The notes below the pieces were generated by a model that saw nothing but the letters and a program-made list of their open reading frames with translations, had not been told where the DNA came from and searched no databases. From JAUXFK01 sp034189035 (GTDB lineage: Bacteria > Desulfobacterota > UBA8473): a stretch of 64,000 bases of DNA. The position numbers were made by a program, and so were the translations under genes. Every line of letters begins with the position of its first letter. Positions within the stretch are counted from its first letter, which is position 1. The stretch is from NCBI GenBank assembly GCA_034189035.1, contig JAXHVA010000007.1:17609-81608 (forward strand), given 5' to 3'. Below, piece after piece: positions 1 through 7,908 of this stretch.

Positions 1-1
1 T

Positions 2-1378
2 TTGGGAGGTGAGGGAGGGCCTCATAACACATGGAAAGAATTTGGAGGATTCAATACAACCAGCGAAAAATGGGGAGTTACAATGGAGGTATCTCATATT
101 AGCAGTGATGGTTTTTCGGCTGCTGATGAAGACCTGCCCGGTAATAGAGAGGATGATGGGTGGGAAAACGGCAGCGCATCGGCCAGTTTGGACCTATCTA
201 TCAACAAGGATATTGATCTTACCCTTATAACACGAGTTTGGGATGGTCGAACCGATCTGGATAACGGGGGTGGACCATACCAGGACCAAGAGGATTACTC
301 TGTAGATGAGCAGAAGATTTTCACGAGGATAGAGTCACGGATGTCCTTTATTGATGACAAATGGGAACAGACCTTTAGTCATGGTTTTGGTGACCATAAA
401 AGAGATTACAACAATGATCCATGGAGTGGGGATTATACTTTTGACGGTGCAAAACACGAGGTATCCTGGCAACATAACCTGTACCTTTACGAAGAGAATA
501 CTCTCTCATTTGGGATAGAGTATGAGCAAGAGAAGTTGGATAACCACTCAAACCTTGACGAATCTGTCTATACATACAGTTTCTTTATTCAGGATCAAAT
601 AAAATTGAGGAACTCTTCTTTTACTACTGTTGGTCTGCGCTATGACGATCATGAACAGTTCGGAGGTGAAACCACCTTTCGAATTACACAGTCTTATCTT
701 GTAAAGCAGTGGGATACGCAATTCAGATATTCCTATGGAACCGGTTTCAGGGCTCCGAGTTTAAGTGAGCTTTACTATGTAAACCCCTGGGGAGGACCAG
801 GCGGAAACCCTGATCTCGATCCTGAGAGCAGTATAGGATGGGATATAGGAGTGGAGCAGTCTCTTTTGAAGAGTCAACTCATTGTGGGCGCGGCCTATTT
901 TCAAAATGACTTTGAGGACCTTATCGAATGGAACAATGGATATGAGAACCTTGATAAGGCCAAAACAAAAGGGGTTGAATCTTTCGTAGAGGTGTCACCC
1001 CAGAATGATCTTTCAATTCGTCTCAACTATACGTACACAGATAGCGAGGATGATGAGGGTGATAGTTTACTCAGAAGGCCGTTGCATAAAGCCGGGCTGA
1101 ATACATTATACTACTTCACACAGAACGGCACCTTAAACCTCGGTATTCTCTATGTGGGTGAACGGGATGATAGTTATTGGGATTCTATGGCCTTTTCTTC
1201 AATGGATGTTGTCACAGATGATTACATTGTAGTGAATCTTGCTGGATCTTACAACATATCTGATTCCTTTCAGATTCTTGCCAGAATTGAAAACCTCTTC
1301 GACGAGGACTACTATGAGGCGTATGGTTATGGGACAGCCGGATTTTCAACATACATCGGGATGAAGGTCACTCTTTAA
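2..1378 (+). CDS. TonB-dependent outer-membrane receptor, C-terminal part (5' end outside window)
   Basis: This is the carboxy-terminal 458 residues of an outer-membrane beta-barrel receptor; the reading frame is open to the window edge, so the start and the plug domain lie upstream. The sequence alternates short aromatic-rich strands with acidic loops. It contains the receptor-family signature GTGFRAPSLSELYY followed by NPDLDPESS, and ends in a last-strand pattern finishing in Leu. Such receptors take up corrinoids, haem or siderophores using TonB energy. The cobalamin riboswitch and cobO downstream suggest a corrinoid substrate (BtuB-like), but the substrate cannot be read from this barrel fragment. 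The stop codon TAA is followed within 3 bp by a repeat element, so the gene probably ends its transcription unit. Confidence 0.88.
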   Translation: MGGEGGPHNTWKEFGGFNTTSEKWGVTMEVSHISSDGFSAADEDLPGNREDDGWENGSASASLDLSINKDIDLTLITRVWDGRTDLDNGGGPYQDQEDYSVDEQKIFTRIESRMSFIDDKWEQTFSHGFGDHKRDYNNDPWSGDYTFDGAKHEVSWQHNLYLYEENTLSFGIEYEQEKLDNHSNLDESVYTYSFFIQDQIKLRNSSFTTVGLRYDDHEQFGGETTFRITQSYLVKQWDTQFRYSYGTGFRAPSLSELYYVNPWGGPGGNPDLDPESSIGWDIGVEQSLLKSQLIVGAAYFQNDFEDLIEWNNGYENLDKAKTKGVESFVEVSPQNDLSIRLNYTYTDSEDDEGDSLLRRPLHKAGLNTLYYFTQNGTLNLGILYVGERDDSYWDSMAFSSMDVVTDDYIVVNLAGSYNISDSFQILARIENLFDEDYYEAYGYGTAGFSTYIGMKVTL

Positions 1379-1380
1379 GG

Positions 1381-1581
1381 AGCTGTTGCTCAAAAGAATA
1401 ATCAATTTTCGCTTTGCCCGAAACGTTTTTTTTATAAGTCTAAGGCTTGCTCCAGACGATTTCAAAACTCGTCCAATAGGGCTCAAACAGCTGAAATTGC
1501 TAAACTTCAGCTTCGCCAAGACGTATAAACAAAAAACCTTTTGATGACCGCTCAAAGGAATTTTTCTTTTGGGCAACAGCT
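1381..1581. repeat. MITE-like element with terminal inverted repeats
   Basis: The first 18 bases (1381-1398, AGCTGTTGCTCAAAAGAA) are the reverse complement of the last 18 (1564-1581) with one mismatch. They enclose about 165 bp with no convincing coding capacity. Size, terminal repeats and position immediately after a stop codon fit a miniature inverted-repeat element. No transposase and no clear target-site duplication was seen. It is unrelated in sequence to the palindromic repeat family found elsewhere in the window. Confidence 0.55.
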
Positions 1582-1615
1582 AGTTAATATGGGAATCGGA
1601 ATATAAATAAAATAC

Positions 1616-1645
1616 TTGACAATCAGTACGTGTATCCGTTATAAA
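1616..1645 (+). promoter_or_regulatory. Predicted sigma-70 promoter for the riboswitch leader
   Basis: TTGACA at 1616-1621 is followed after 18 bp by TATAAA at 1640-1645, close to the bacterial consensus. It sits about 40 bp upstream of the first conserved base of the cobalamin riboswitch, so it would give a leader starting near 1652. Confidence 0.7.
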
Positions 1646-1685
1646 ATAACATCTATTTGATGTTTCGTTCTTTGAAGTATAGATT

Positions 1686-1857
1686 TGCTGTCATAGGTTC
1701 CCTTTATGGGGTTAAATGGGAATCCTGTTTAAAAGCAGGAGCTGCCCCGCATCTGTAAGCAGGGACGAACTCTATAATAAAACCACTGTTTCGTTGAAAC
1801 GGAATGGGAAGGTATAGAGAGAGGATGATCTGCGAGCCAGAAGACCTGCCTGTGATA
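1686..1857 (+). promoter_or_regulatory. Cobalamin riboswitch 1
   Basis: The segment carries the conserved parts of the AdoCbl-type riboswitch in order: GGTTCC near 1697, the GGGAATCCTG element at 1718-1727, the core GCTGCCCCGCATCTGTAAGC at 1741-1760, a GGGAAGG element at 1806-1812 and the B12 box AGCCAGAAGACCTGCC at 1835-1850. It follows a good promoter and precedes a strong intrinsic terminator and cobO. High cobamide would be expected to shut off the downstream corrinoid genes, by termination or otherwise. Confidence 0.93.
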
Positions 1858-1950
1858 TATCTTGTCAGAGACCCTCCGAGGGGAGTTGGTCGGCAAGAAA
1901 TGGTGTTAATTCATAATTACGCTTGGATAGACATTACTTCAGAATTTTAA

Positions 1951-1984
1951 AGCCCGATCTCCTTTTGGAGATCGGGCTTTTTTT
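1951..1984 (+). terminator. Intrinsic terminator between riboswitch and cobO
   Basis: A perfect 12-bp stem (AGCCCGATCTCC / GGAGATCGGGCT) with a TTTT loop is followed by a run of seven T. It lies about 95 nt after the B12 box and 100 nt before cobO. It probably serves as the riboswitch expression platform, although an antiterminator pairing was not established. Confidence 0.85.
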
Positions 1985-2086
1985 GTAAGTATACCCCATA
2001 CACTTGTACAGAAGGTAAAGAATGGATCAAAGAGATAAGAGTCAAAACACAACAGGCCTGTCATTATCAATGAAAGGAGAGGCATC

Positions 2087-2620
2087 GTGTCAAAGGAAAA
2101 GGGCCTGATTATTGTTCATACTGGGACCGGTAAAGGTAAGACCACCGCTGCTATGGGTATGGCATTACGAACAGTAGGCCATAACCTGAAGGTATTGATG
2201 GCTCAGTTTATCAAGGGAAGTTGGAAATATGGAGAGCTGAAAGCGATTAAGAGGCTCCACCCCCATTTTGAGATCGTCCCACTGGGGGAGGGGTTTTTAG
2301 GATCGAACAGAAAAACTCCAACTCAGGATCAGATTCAATTGGTCGTTGATGCCTGGGAATTTTGCAAGGAAAAGGTGAGGTCAGGTCAGTACAATATGAT
2401 CATCCTTGATGAGATAAACTATGTCATAGACTACGGACTGCTTCCATTGGACTGGGTTCTTGATACCCTTCAAAAGAAGCCTGCAAGACTTCATGTGGTG
2501 TTAACTGGAAGAAATGCCCATCCCAGAATCATAGAGGCAGCGGATCTGGTAACCGAAATGAGAGAGCTCAAACACCCCTTTAAAAGTGGGATTAAGGCTC
2601 AAAGGGGAATTGAGTATTAA
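2087..2620 (+). CDS. cobO: Cob(I)alamin / corrinoid adenosyltransferase (CobO/BtuR type)
   Basis: This cytoplasmic enzyme transfers the adenosyl group of ATP to the cobalt of reduced corrinoids, making the adenosylated intermediates required by later steps. The 177-residue protein has the family's N-terminal P-loop, HTGTGKGKTT at residues 11-20, then AAMGMALRTVG and a DEI Walker-B-like motif near residue 106; the length is normal for CobO/BtuR. The start is a GTG, chosen because AAAGGAGAGG lies 5-14 bases upstream. It is the first gene after cobalamin riboswitch 1 and so likely repressed by cobamide. It serves both salvage (with the btu transporter downstream) and de novo synthesis. Assignment to this family is secure. 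Confidence 0.95.
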   Translation: MSKEKGLIIVHTGTGKGKTTAAMGMALRTVGHNLKVLMAQFIKGSWKYGELKAIKRLHPHFEIVPLGEGFLGSNRKTPTQDQIQLVVDAWEFCKEKVRSGQYNMIILDEINYVIDYGLLPLDWVLDTLQKKPARLHVVLTGRNAHPRIIEAADLVTEMRELKHPFKSGIKAQRGIEY

Positions 2621-2833
2621 TAGGAGACGGAGTGGCAACTGGAGATATTCAAGACTGTAGTCATGAGGGCTAGCGGGATTTGAGGGAAAGAATGACTGAG
2701 AGAATTTACGGAAAGGAATATCTGAAAAGAGATTGACCCATATAGATTTTCAGATATGCTTTTAGAGCGTATTGGGTTATAAATTTAGTTTTTTAAAAGA
2801 ACATTTTAACCCGTTTCAAAGGAGGTGTAAAAG

Positions 2834-3094
2834 ATGAAGACAGGAGCCATTGTTTATATTGCCGGTGCTGAGGGGATGAGGGATGATTTTAATATTGAAC
2901 AGGCAATAAATAGATTGGATTTTAAGGCGGACATGGTTGAAGTGGTTTCTCCAATTGCAGGCCATTTCGATGTGATGGATGCCTGGTGGGTGCTTACTGC
3001 CAGAGGTATGAAGTCTGTAGTTTGTCTGACGGCGGAGGTCGCAGGCAAGGCGGAACTCAGACTTACGGGTCGTGAACTCCGGCTATGCGGGTAA
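2834..3094 (+). CDS. Small conserved-looking protein of unknown function
   Basis: An 86-residue protein I do not recognise. It begins at ATG with a strong ribosome binding site (AAAGGAGGTG at 2819-2828) and ends 55 bp before the secreted cbiK. There is no signal peptide or membrane segment. The sequence is mixed alpha/beta in appearance: an N-terminal hydrophobic strand (TGAIVYIAGAEGM), an acidic middle, a VVSPIAGHFDVMDAWW segment with one His and two Trp, and a Cys in VVCLTAEVAG. Its place between cobO and cbiK in a riboswitch-led cluster suggests a role linked to corrinoid or metal handling. This is guilt by association only. Confidence 0.6.
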   Translation: MKTGAIVYIAGAEGMRDDFNIEQAINRLDFKADMVEVVSPIAGHFDVMDAWWVLTARGMKSVVCLTAEVAGKAELRLTGRELRLCG

Positions 3095-3149
3095 GATACG
3101 GTAAGAGATTATTCAGTAATGAATAAAACACATTGGGAGGTTTTAGATA

Positions 3150-4124
3150 ATGAAGAGATGCTCTTTTATGATAATAACGATAGTCCTGTGTATGACACTG
3201 CTTGTTCCTTCTATCACGATAGGACATATGAATGATAAAAAAGCGATTGTTCTGGCTCAGTTCGGTACAAGTTATCCTGTTGCGCTTACGACTATCATGG
3301 AGATTCAAAAGCAAGTTCAAAAAGCCTTTCCAGATGTGAAGGTACAAACGGCCTTTACCTCTTATATCATCAGAAATATCTGGCATGAAAGGCAGGATGA
3401 CAGGAAATTTCTGAAGGAAAATAGAAATATTCCCAAAGAGATTCTCCATATTAAAGGGCCGCTTGCGACAATTGCCTGTCTTCAGGATGAAGGCTATTCC
3501 ACGATCATTATTCAACCCACCCATGTTTTTGAGGGCGAGGAGTATCTGAACCTTAAATCGTGTATAGATGCACTGGATTCTATATCAACGGTGAGAGCTA
3601 AACATAAACCTTTCCGGAAGATCATCCTAGGAAGGCCTTTTTTCGGAAAGAAGGGGGAGGAATACCCCTATCATAAGGACCTGGAAACCGCTGCAAAAGC
3701 GGTCAGTGATGATGTGGCGCTGGCTGTAAAAAATAATGCAGCCCTGGTTTACATGGGGCACGGAAACGAATGTTTGTCCACTGGCGCGTACATAGAATTT
3801 CAGGAAACTCTGAGGGAAATGTACCCTGAAACCCCTGTATATACAGGGGTGGTCGAAGGGTTTCCATCTCTCGATTATGTTGTCTCTGGTTTGGTTAAAG
3901 ACAGGATAGAGAGAGTAGTACTTAAGCCTTTGATGATCGTTGCCGGTGACCATGCTATAAACGACATGGCTGGTGATGAAGATGGTTCATGGAAGAGAAC
4001 CATCGAGTCAAAAGGGATTGAGGTCATAACGGCAATTCATGGGCTGGGTGAAAATCCTGAAATCGCGAAAATCTTCATTGAGCACATTAAAGACGTTATC
4101 AGGGATAATCAAGTTGAGATGTAG
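3150..4124 (+). CDS. cbiK: Secreted sirohydrochlorin cobaltochelatase (CbiK, periplasmic type)
   Basis: CbiK inserts cobalt into sirohydrochlorin at the start of anaerobic cobamide synthesis. The 324-residue protein shows LAQFGTSYP near residue 36, QPTHVFEGEEY with a candidate metal-binding His at 125, YMGHGNE with His204, and the C-terminal VAGDHAINDMAGD motif, all typical of CbiK. Residues 1-25 form a clear signal peptide (Lys/Arg, hydrophobic core, PSITIG), so it should act in the periplasm, as the CbiKP form of Desulfovibrio vulgaris does. It is followed after 3 bp by btuC and so appears to be co-transcribed with the transporter. In the periplasm it may load or exchange metals in imported tetrapyrroles rather than feed synthesis directly. 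A second, unsecreted copy lies at 25386-26171. Confidence 0.88.
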   Translation: MKRCSFMIITIVLCMTLLVPSITIGHMNDKKAIVLAQFGTSYPVALTTIMEIQKQVQKAFPDVKVQTAFTSYIIRNIWHERQDDRKFLKENRNIPKEILHIKGPLATIACLQDEGYSTIIIQPTHVFEGEEYLNLKSCIDALDSISTVRAKHKPFRKIILGRPFFGKKGEEYPYHKDLETAAKAVSDDVALAVKNNAALVYMGHGNECLSTGAYIEFQETLREMYPETPVYTGVVEGFPSLDYVVSGLVKDRIERVVLKPLMIVAGDHAINDMAGDEDGSWKRTIESKGIEVITAIHGLGENPEIAKIFIEHIKDVIRDNQVEM

Positions 4125-4127
4125 ATC

Positions 4128-5180
4128 ATGATGAAGAAAAATCGGTTTGGGGTCTCAATAGGCCTGGGGCTCCAAAGCCTTTTATTAGTCCTTCTACTCC
4201 TTAGTGTTATTGTAGTCTCAACCGGGATGGGATACATTTCGATATCTCCTTTTGAGGTTATACGGATAGTCATTTCCAGGATAAGTGGTGTGACTGAACT
4301 CGTAGAAGGTATTCAGGGTGTCTTTCCTTATGTTGTTATGGAAGTCAGGCTGCCTCGCATATTGACTTCGGCTATTGTAGGATCAGGCTTATCGATTGCA
4401 GGTGTAATCTTTCAGGGTATTTTGTTAAACCCTTTAGCCGATCCGTATACTCTCGGCATATCCGCTGGAGCGGCCTTTGGGGCATCTATTGCCCTGCTTT
4501 TAGATATAACCTTTCTGGAAATTTGCTCTGTCCCGTTATTTGCCTTTGTAGGAGCGGTTGCTACCTTGTTTGCAGTGATATTTCTCTCATCTTTTAATGG
4601 TCAGGCATCTTCTCACAGTTTGATATTGTCAGGGATTATCGTGGCTGCAATACTCTCCGCAGGTATAAGCTTTTTAAAATACGTGGCCGATGAGCAGGTC
4701 TCAATCATAATCTTCTGGTTGATGGGGAGCTTTGGTTCAAAGACCTGGGCTGATGTCTTTTTGACCTTCATCTTTGTATTGATTGGATTCGTAGTCTCCA
4801 TCTACTATGCCCGTGATCTTAATATAATGTCATTGGGTGACCGATCAGCTGCTTCTTTAGGCATTGAGACGAATAGGGTGAGGATAATCCTTCTGGTAAC
4901 AGCATCCTTGATCACTGCGATCTGTGTTTCGGTCTCAGGCATCATCGGTTTTGTGGGACTGATTATTCCCCATTTAATGCGTTTCCTTGTGGGACCGGAC
5001 AATAGAAGGTTAATTCCTTCTGCAACCCTAGTTGGCGCCACTTTGCTTCTTTGCGCTGATACGATCACAAGGGCTGTTTTACCACAGGAAATACCGATAG
5101 GTGTCTTGACCGCCCTTATCGGAGGCCCCTTCTTTTGTTACATTTTCAAACAGGGGCGTATCGGAAGAGGTCATGGATAG
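4128..5180 (+). CDS. btuC: ABC transporter permease, BtuC/FecCD family
   Basis: Inner-membrane permease of a corrinoid or metal-chelate importer. The 350-residue protein is almost entirely hydrophobic, with about nine to ten membrane segments. It carries the FecCD-family blocks VRLPRILTSAIVGSGLSIAG, NPLADPYTLGISAGAAFGA and GFVGLIIPHLMRFLVGPDNR. The last block contains the cytoplasmic loop that docks to the ATPase. It starts 3 bp after cbiK, and its end overlaps the ATPase gene by 8 bp, so the four genes cbiK-btuCDF are one operon. The cobalamin context favours a corrinoid substrate, though haem or cobalt chelates cannot be excluded from sequence alone. Confidence 0.9.
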   Translation: MMKKNRFGVSIGLGLQSLLLVLLLLSVIVVSTGMGYISISPFEVIRIVISRISGVTELVEGIQGVFPYVVMEVRLPRILTSAIVGSGLSIAGVIFQGILLNPLADPYTLGISAGAAFGASIALLLDITFLEICSVPLFAFVGAVATLFAVIFLSSFNGQASSHSLILSGIIVAAILSAGISFLKYVADEQVSIIIFWLMGSFGSKTWADVFLTFIFVLIGFVVSIYYARDLNIMSLGDRSAASLGIETNRVRIILLVTASLITAICVSVSGIIGFVGLIIPHLMRFLVGPDNRRLIPSATLVGATLLLCADTITRAVLPQEIPIGVLTALIGGPFFCYIFKQGRIGRGHG

Positions 5181-5970
5181 AAAGACGGTTTTTGAAGTCA
5201 AAAATGTCAATTTCTATTACGGGAAAAACAAAACTCTAGATGATCTTTGCCTGACCATAGAACCGGGAAAGTTTTACGGTCTTGTGGGGCCCAACGGATG
5301 CGGTAAAACGACCTTTCTCGATTTGCTGGTGAGGAACAGACCTCCCGAATCAGGGAAAATCAAGTATTTAGGGCTGGATATAAAGAGATACATCAGGAGG
5401 AAACTGGCAAGAGAGATAGCCCTTGTTCCACAGGATTTTTATATCAACTTTCCCTTTACCGTTAACGAGATCGTGCTTATGGGGCGGCATCCTTATATCC
5501 AGAGGTTTTCTTCTCCTTCAGCCGAAGACATAAAGATAGTGGATGAGATAATGGAGAAGATGGAGATTGATAGACTCCATGACAGATGTATTACTGAAGT
5601 GAGTGGAGGAGAGAAGCAAAGGGTAGTCTTTGCAAGGGCCCTTGCACAGGATACCCCTGTTTTGATAATGGATGAAAGCACATCGAATATGGATATTCAG
5701 CATACCTTAAACATCCTCGATATTGTGACAGATAGAGTGGAGATTGAAAAGAGAACCGCTATTGCAGCATTGCATAACCTGAACCTCGCTGCAATCTACT
5801 GTGACAGACTAATTTTTATGAAATCTGGTAGAATTGTTTGCGAGGGGGACACAGATGATGTGTTAAACAAAGAGAATGTAAAGGATGTCTTTGAGGTGAA
5901 CTCCAGGGTCTATTTTGACCGGTATTCAAATTCAAAACAGGTGGTATTTAGGAGGATAAGACACAGATGA
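5173..5970 (+). CDS. btuD: ABC transporter ATP-binding protein, BtuD/FecE family
   Basis: Cytoplasmic ATPase subunit that energises the adjacent permease. The 265 residues include the Walker A motif GPNGCGKTT at about 39-47, a Q-loop (LVPQDF), the ABC signature VSGGEKQRV, Walker B with PVLIMDESTSNMD and a switch His (ALHNLNLA). Length and motifs are normal for the FecE/BtuD group. The ATG start lies within the end of btuC (8-bp overlap), implying translational coupling, and the stop overlaps the binding-protein gene by 4 bp. The partner set BtuC-BtuD-BtuF is complete here. Confidence 0.92.
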   Translation: MDRKTVFEVKNVNFYYGKNKTLDDLCLTIEPGKFYGLVGPNGCGKTTFLDLLVRNRPPESGKIKYLGLDIKRYIRRKLAREIALVPQDFYINFPFTVNEIVLMGRHPYIQRFSSPSAEDIKIVDEIMEKMEIDRLHDRCITEVSGGEKQRVVFARALAQDTPVLIMDESTSNMDIQHTLNILDIVTDRVEIEKRTAIAALHNLNLAAIYCDRLIFMKSGRIVCEGDTDDVLNKENVKDVFEVNSRVYFDRYSNSKQVVFRRIRHR

Positions 5971-6899
5971 GGGAAAAGCTCGTCGGTGTGTTCGTTATCG
6001 TATTTCTGTTGGTAGTTTCCTTTCATGCGTATGCGAAGGTATTGGGTTTTGTCGATATGCCGGATGAGGAGATCATCGTTGAACAGCCATTTAAAAGGAT
6101 AATCTCATTATACGGTGCACATACGGAGAATCTTTTTTCTCTCGGTCTTGACAGAGAAATAATAGGGGTATCGAAAAACGAGGTCTATCCGCCTCAGGCA
6201 ATAAAAAAGCCGACATTCAGCTATCATGATGATGCTGAGAAGTTCATTGCAGCCCATCCCGACTTGATCATAATAAGGCCAATGATCGCCCGAGGATATA
6301 GAAACCTGGTCATAAAACTCCAAAAAGCCGGGATAACGGTTATATCTTTGCAGCCGACGACTGTGAGTGAGATGTTTTTATACTGGAAGAAACTGGGAAT
6401 GCTCACCGGGAAAAAAAGACAAGCTGAAGAAATGATTGAAAGATTTCAACAGGGACTTTCCTGGATCAATTTATATGTGGAAGCTATTCCCTTTACTGAG
6501 CGAAAGAGGGTCTATTTTGAGGCCATTCACAGTAAGATGAAGACCTTCTCTCCATCTTCAATCGCTATTTTTGCATTGAAGTCAGCAGGAGGAATAAATG
6601 TTGCGGATGATGCAAAGGCTGTAAGGGGAACAAATATTGCGACCTATGGGAAAGAGCGTATCCTATCTCATGCAAATGAAATAGACGTTTATCTTGCACA
6701 AAGAGGGACGATGAACCATACAATGGTAGAGTCTATTTTACAGGAGGGCGGGTTTAAGGCCATTAAGGCGGTACGAGACAGGGAGGTCTATATAATCGAT
6801 GAGGAGATCGTGTCACGCCCTACCATGAGATTATTAGAAGGGATACACCAAATAAGCAAGCTCTTATACGCTGACAGGTTTGTAGACTGTAATAATTAA
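5967..6899 (+). CDS. btuF: Periplasmic corrinoid/metal-chelate binding protein (BtuF-like)
   Basis: A 310-residue solute-binding protein of the helical-backbone family. Residues 1-23 form a signal peptide ending in HAYA-K. The mature part shows the two-lobe pattern: FKRIISLYGAHTENLFSLG, then a HPDLIIIRP block, a long linking helix near residue 140-170, and the C-terminal lobe with KAIKAVRDREVYIIDEEIVSRP. It starts by a 4-bp ATGA overlap with btuD and would deliver substrate to BtuCD. Unlike the two BtuF-CbiZ fusions further along, it has only the binding domain. About 40 bp after its stop a palindromic repeat element begins, which marks the operon end. Confidence 0.87.
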   Translation: MREKLVGVFVIVFLLVVSFHAYAKVLGFVDMPDEEIIVEQPFKRIISLYGAHTENLFSLGLDREIIGVSKNEVYPPQAIKKPTFSYHDDAEKFIAAHPDLIIIRPMIARGYRNLVIKLQKAGITVISLQPTTVSEMFLYWKKLGMLTGKKRQAEEMIERFQQGLSWINLYVEAIPFTERKRVYFEAIHSKMKTFSPSSIAIFALKSAGGINVADDAKAVRGTNIATYGKERILSHANEIDVYLAQRGTMNHTMVESILQEGGFKAIKAVRDREVYIIDEEIVSRPTMRLLEGIHQISKLLYADRFVDCNN

Positions 6900-6938
6900 T
6901 CAAAATTCGTATTGACTGCCTTCAGTAAAAATCGGTTA

Positions 6939-7142
6939 CAGCAAAGGCAATCACATTATAACCCGTGCAAAACTCTCTAGTGAGTGAGCGTTAAGAAAGA
7001 ATAGTATTGATCATTTGTATGAGACAGTCACAGATGTACATTATAAAAGACTCACAACTAAAAAGCAATCTCCTGTTCTTTCTTAACGCTCACTATAGCG
7101 CTCAAACAATTGCACACGTTATAAGTATGACCGCCTTTGCTG
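6939..7142. repeat. Dispersed imperfect-palindrome repeat, copy A
   Basis: The left end CAGCAAAGGC and right end GCCTTTGCTG are perfect reverse complements, and the arms continue to pair imperfectly inward. A second symmetric pair, GAGCGTTAAGAAAG near 6987 and CTTTCTTAACGCTC near 7079, lies closer to the centre. The whole 204 bp could fold into one long hairpin. It sits between btuF and cbiL and has no coding capacity. It belongs to the same family as copies at 38887, 42503, 51337 and 56299. Confidence 0.75.
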
Positions 7143-7196
7143 AGTTAAGTCAATAGTGATTTTAACCAATAAATGAATATGAGGAGCCAATGTAAG

Positions 7197-7907
7197 ATGA
7201 AGTGCGGAACCCTTTACGGTATAGGGGTGGGACCAGGAGACCCTGAACTCATTACAGTAAAAGCAACAAAGATTTTAAAGGAAGTGGCGGTTGTATTTGC
7301 ACCCGCCTCTACCAAGAACAGCTACTCACTGGCCGTGGACATCGCATCCCCACATATTGCCGAGGGTGTGTCTGTTGAATCCCTTGGGTTTCCTATGACC
7401 AAAGACAAGGAGCACCTCGAAAGTGCATGGCAAAATAATGCCGCGAGAGTGGTAGATACAGTAAGAGAAGGTAAAGATGTTGCATTCATCACTCTTGGAG
7501 ATCCCATGACATACAGTACCTTTGGATATATTATGCAAACCATAAAGGAAAGTTACCCTAATGTTCCTGTTAAGATCGTCCCCGGCATCACTTCATACCA
7601 TGCGGCCGCTGCATCTGTAGGCCACGTTTTAGCTGAGGGGGAAGAGTCCTTTACTGTTATTTCAGGTGCCCTAGGAGCGGAAAGATTAAAAGAAGCAATA
7701 CACCATACGGATAACCTGGTAATGCTGAAAGTCTACCGTAACCACAGAGGCATCATCGATACCCTGAATAAGTTAGACTTGACGGATAGATCGATTTTCA
7801 TCTCGCGCTGTGGGCTGGATGGAGAAGAGGTCATCCGAGACCTTAAAGAATTTCCTGATACGGCCCTATCTTATCTTTCTCTCCTTCTGATACGAAAAAG
7901 GGATTAA
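7197..7907 (+). CDS. cbiL: Cobalt-precorrin-2 C20-methyltransferase (CbiL)
   Basis: CbiL adds a methyl group from S-adenosylmethionine to C20 of cobalt-factor II/precorrin-2. The 236-residue product begins MKCGTLYGIGVGPGDPEL, with the SAM-binding GxGPG motif, and has the CobI/CbiL features ITLGDPMTYSTF, VPGITSYHAAAA and MLKVYRN. I chose the ATG at 7197 because GAGGAG lies 10-15 bases upstream. An ATG at 7173 in the same frame would add eight residues and lacks a good ribosome binding site. The gene is set apart from the main cbi operon, directly behind repeat copy A, and is followed after one base by a membrane-protein gene. Confidence 0.92.
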   Translation: MKCGTLYGIGVGPGDPELITVKATKILKEVAVVFAPASTKNSYSLAVDIASPHIAEGVSVESLGFPMTKDKEHLESAWQNNAARVVDTVREGKDVAFITLGDPMTYSTFGYIMQTIKESYPNVPVKIVPGITSYHAAAASVGHVLAEGEESFTVISGALGAERLKEAIHHTDNLVMLKVYRNHRGIIDTLNKLDLTDRSIFISRCGLDGEEVIRDLKEFPDTALSYLSLLLIRKRD

Positions 7908-7908
7908 A

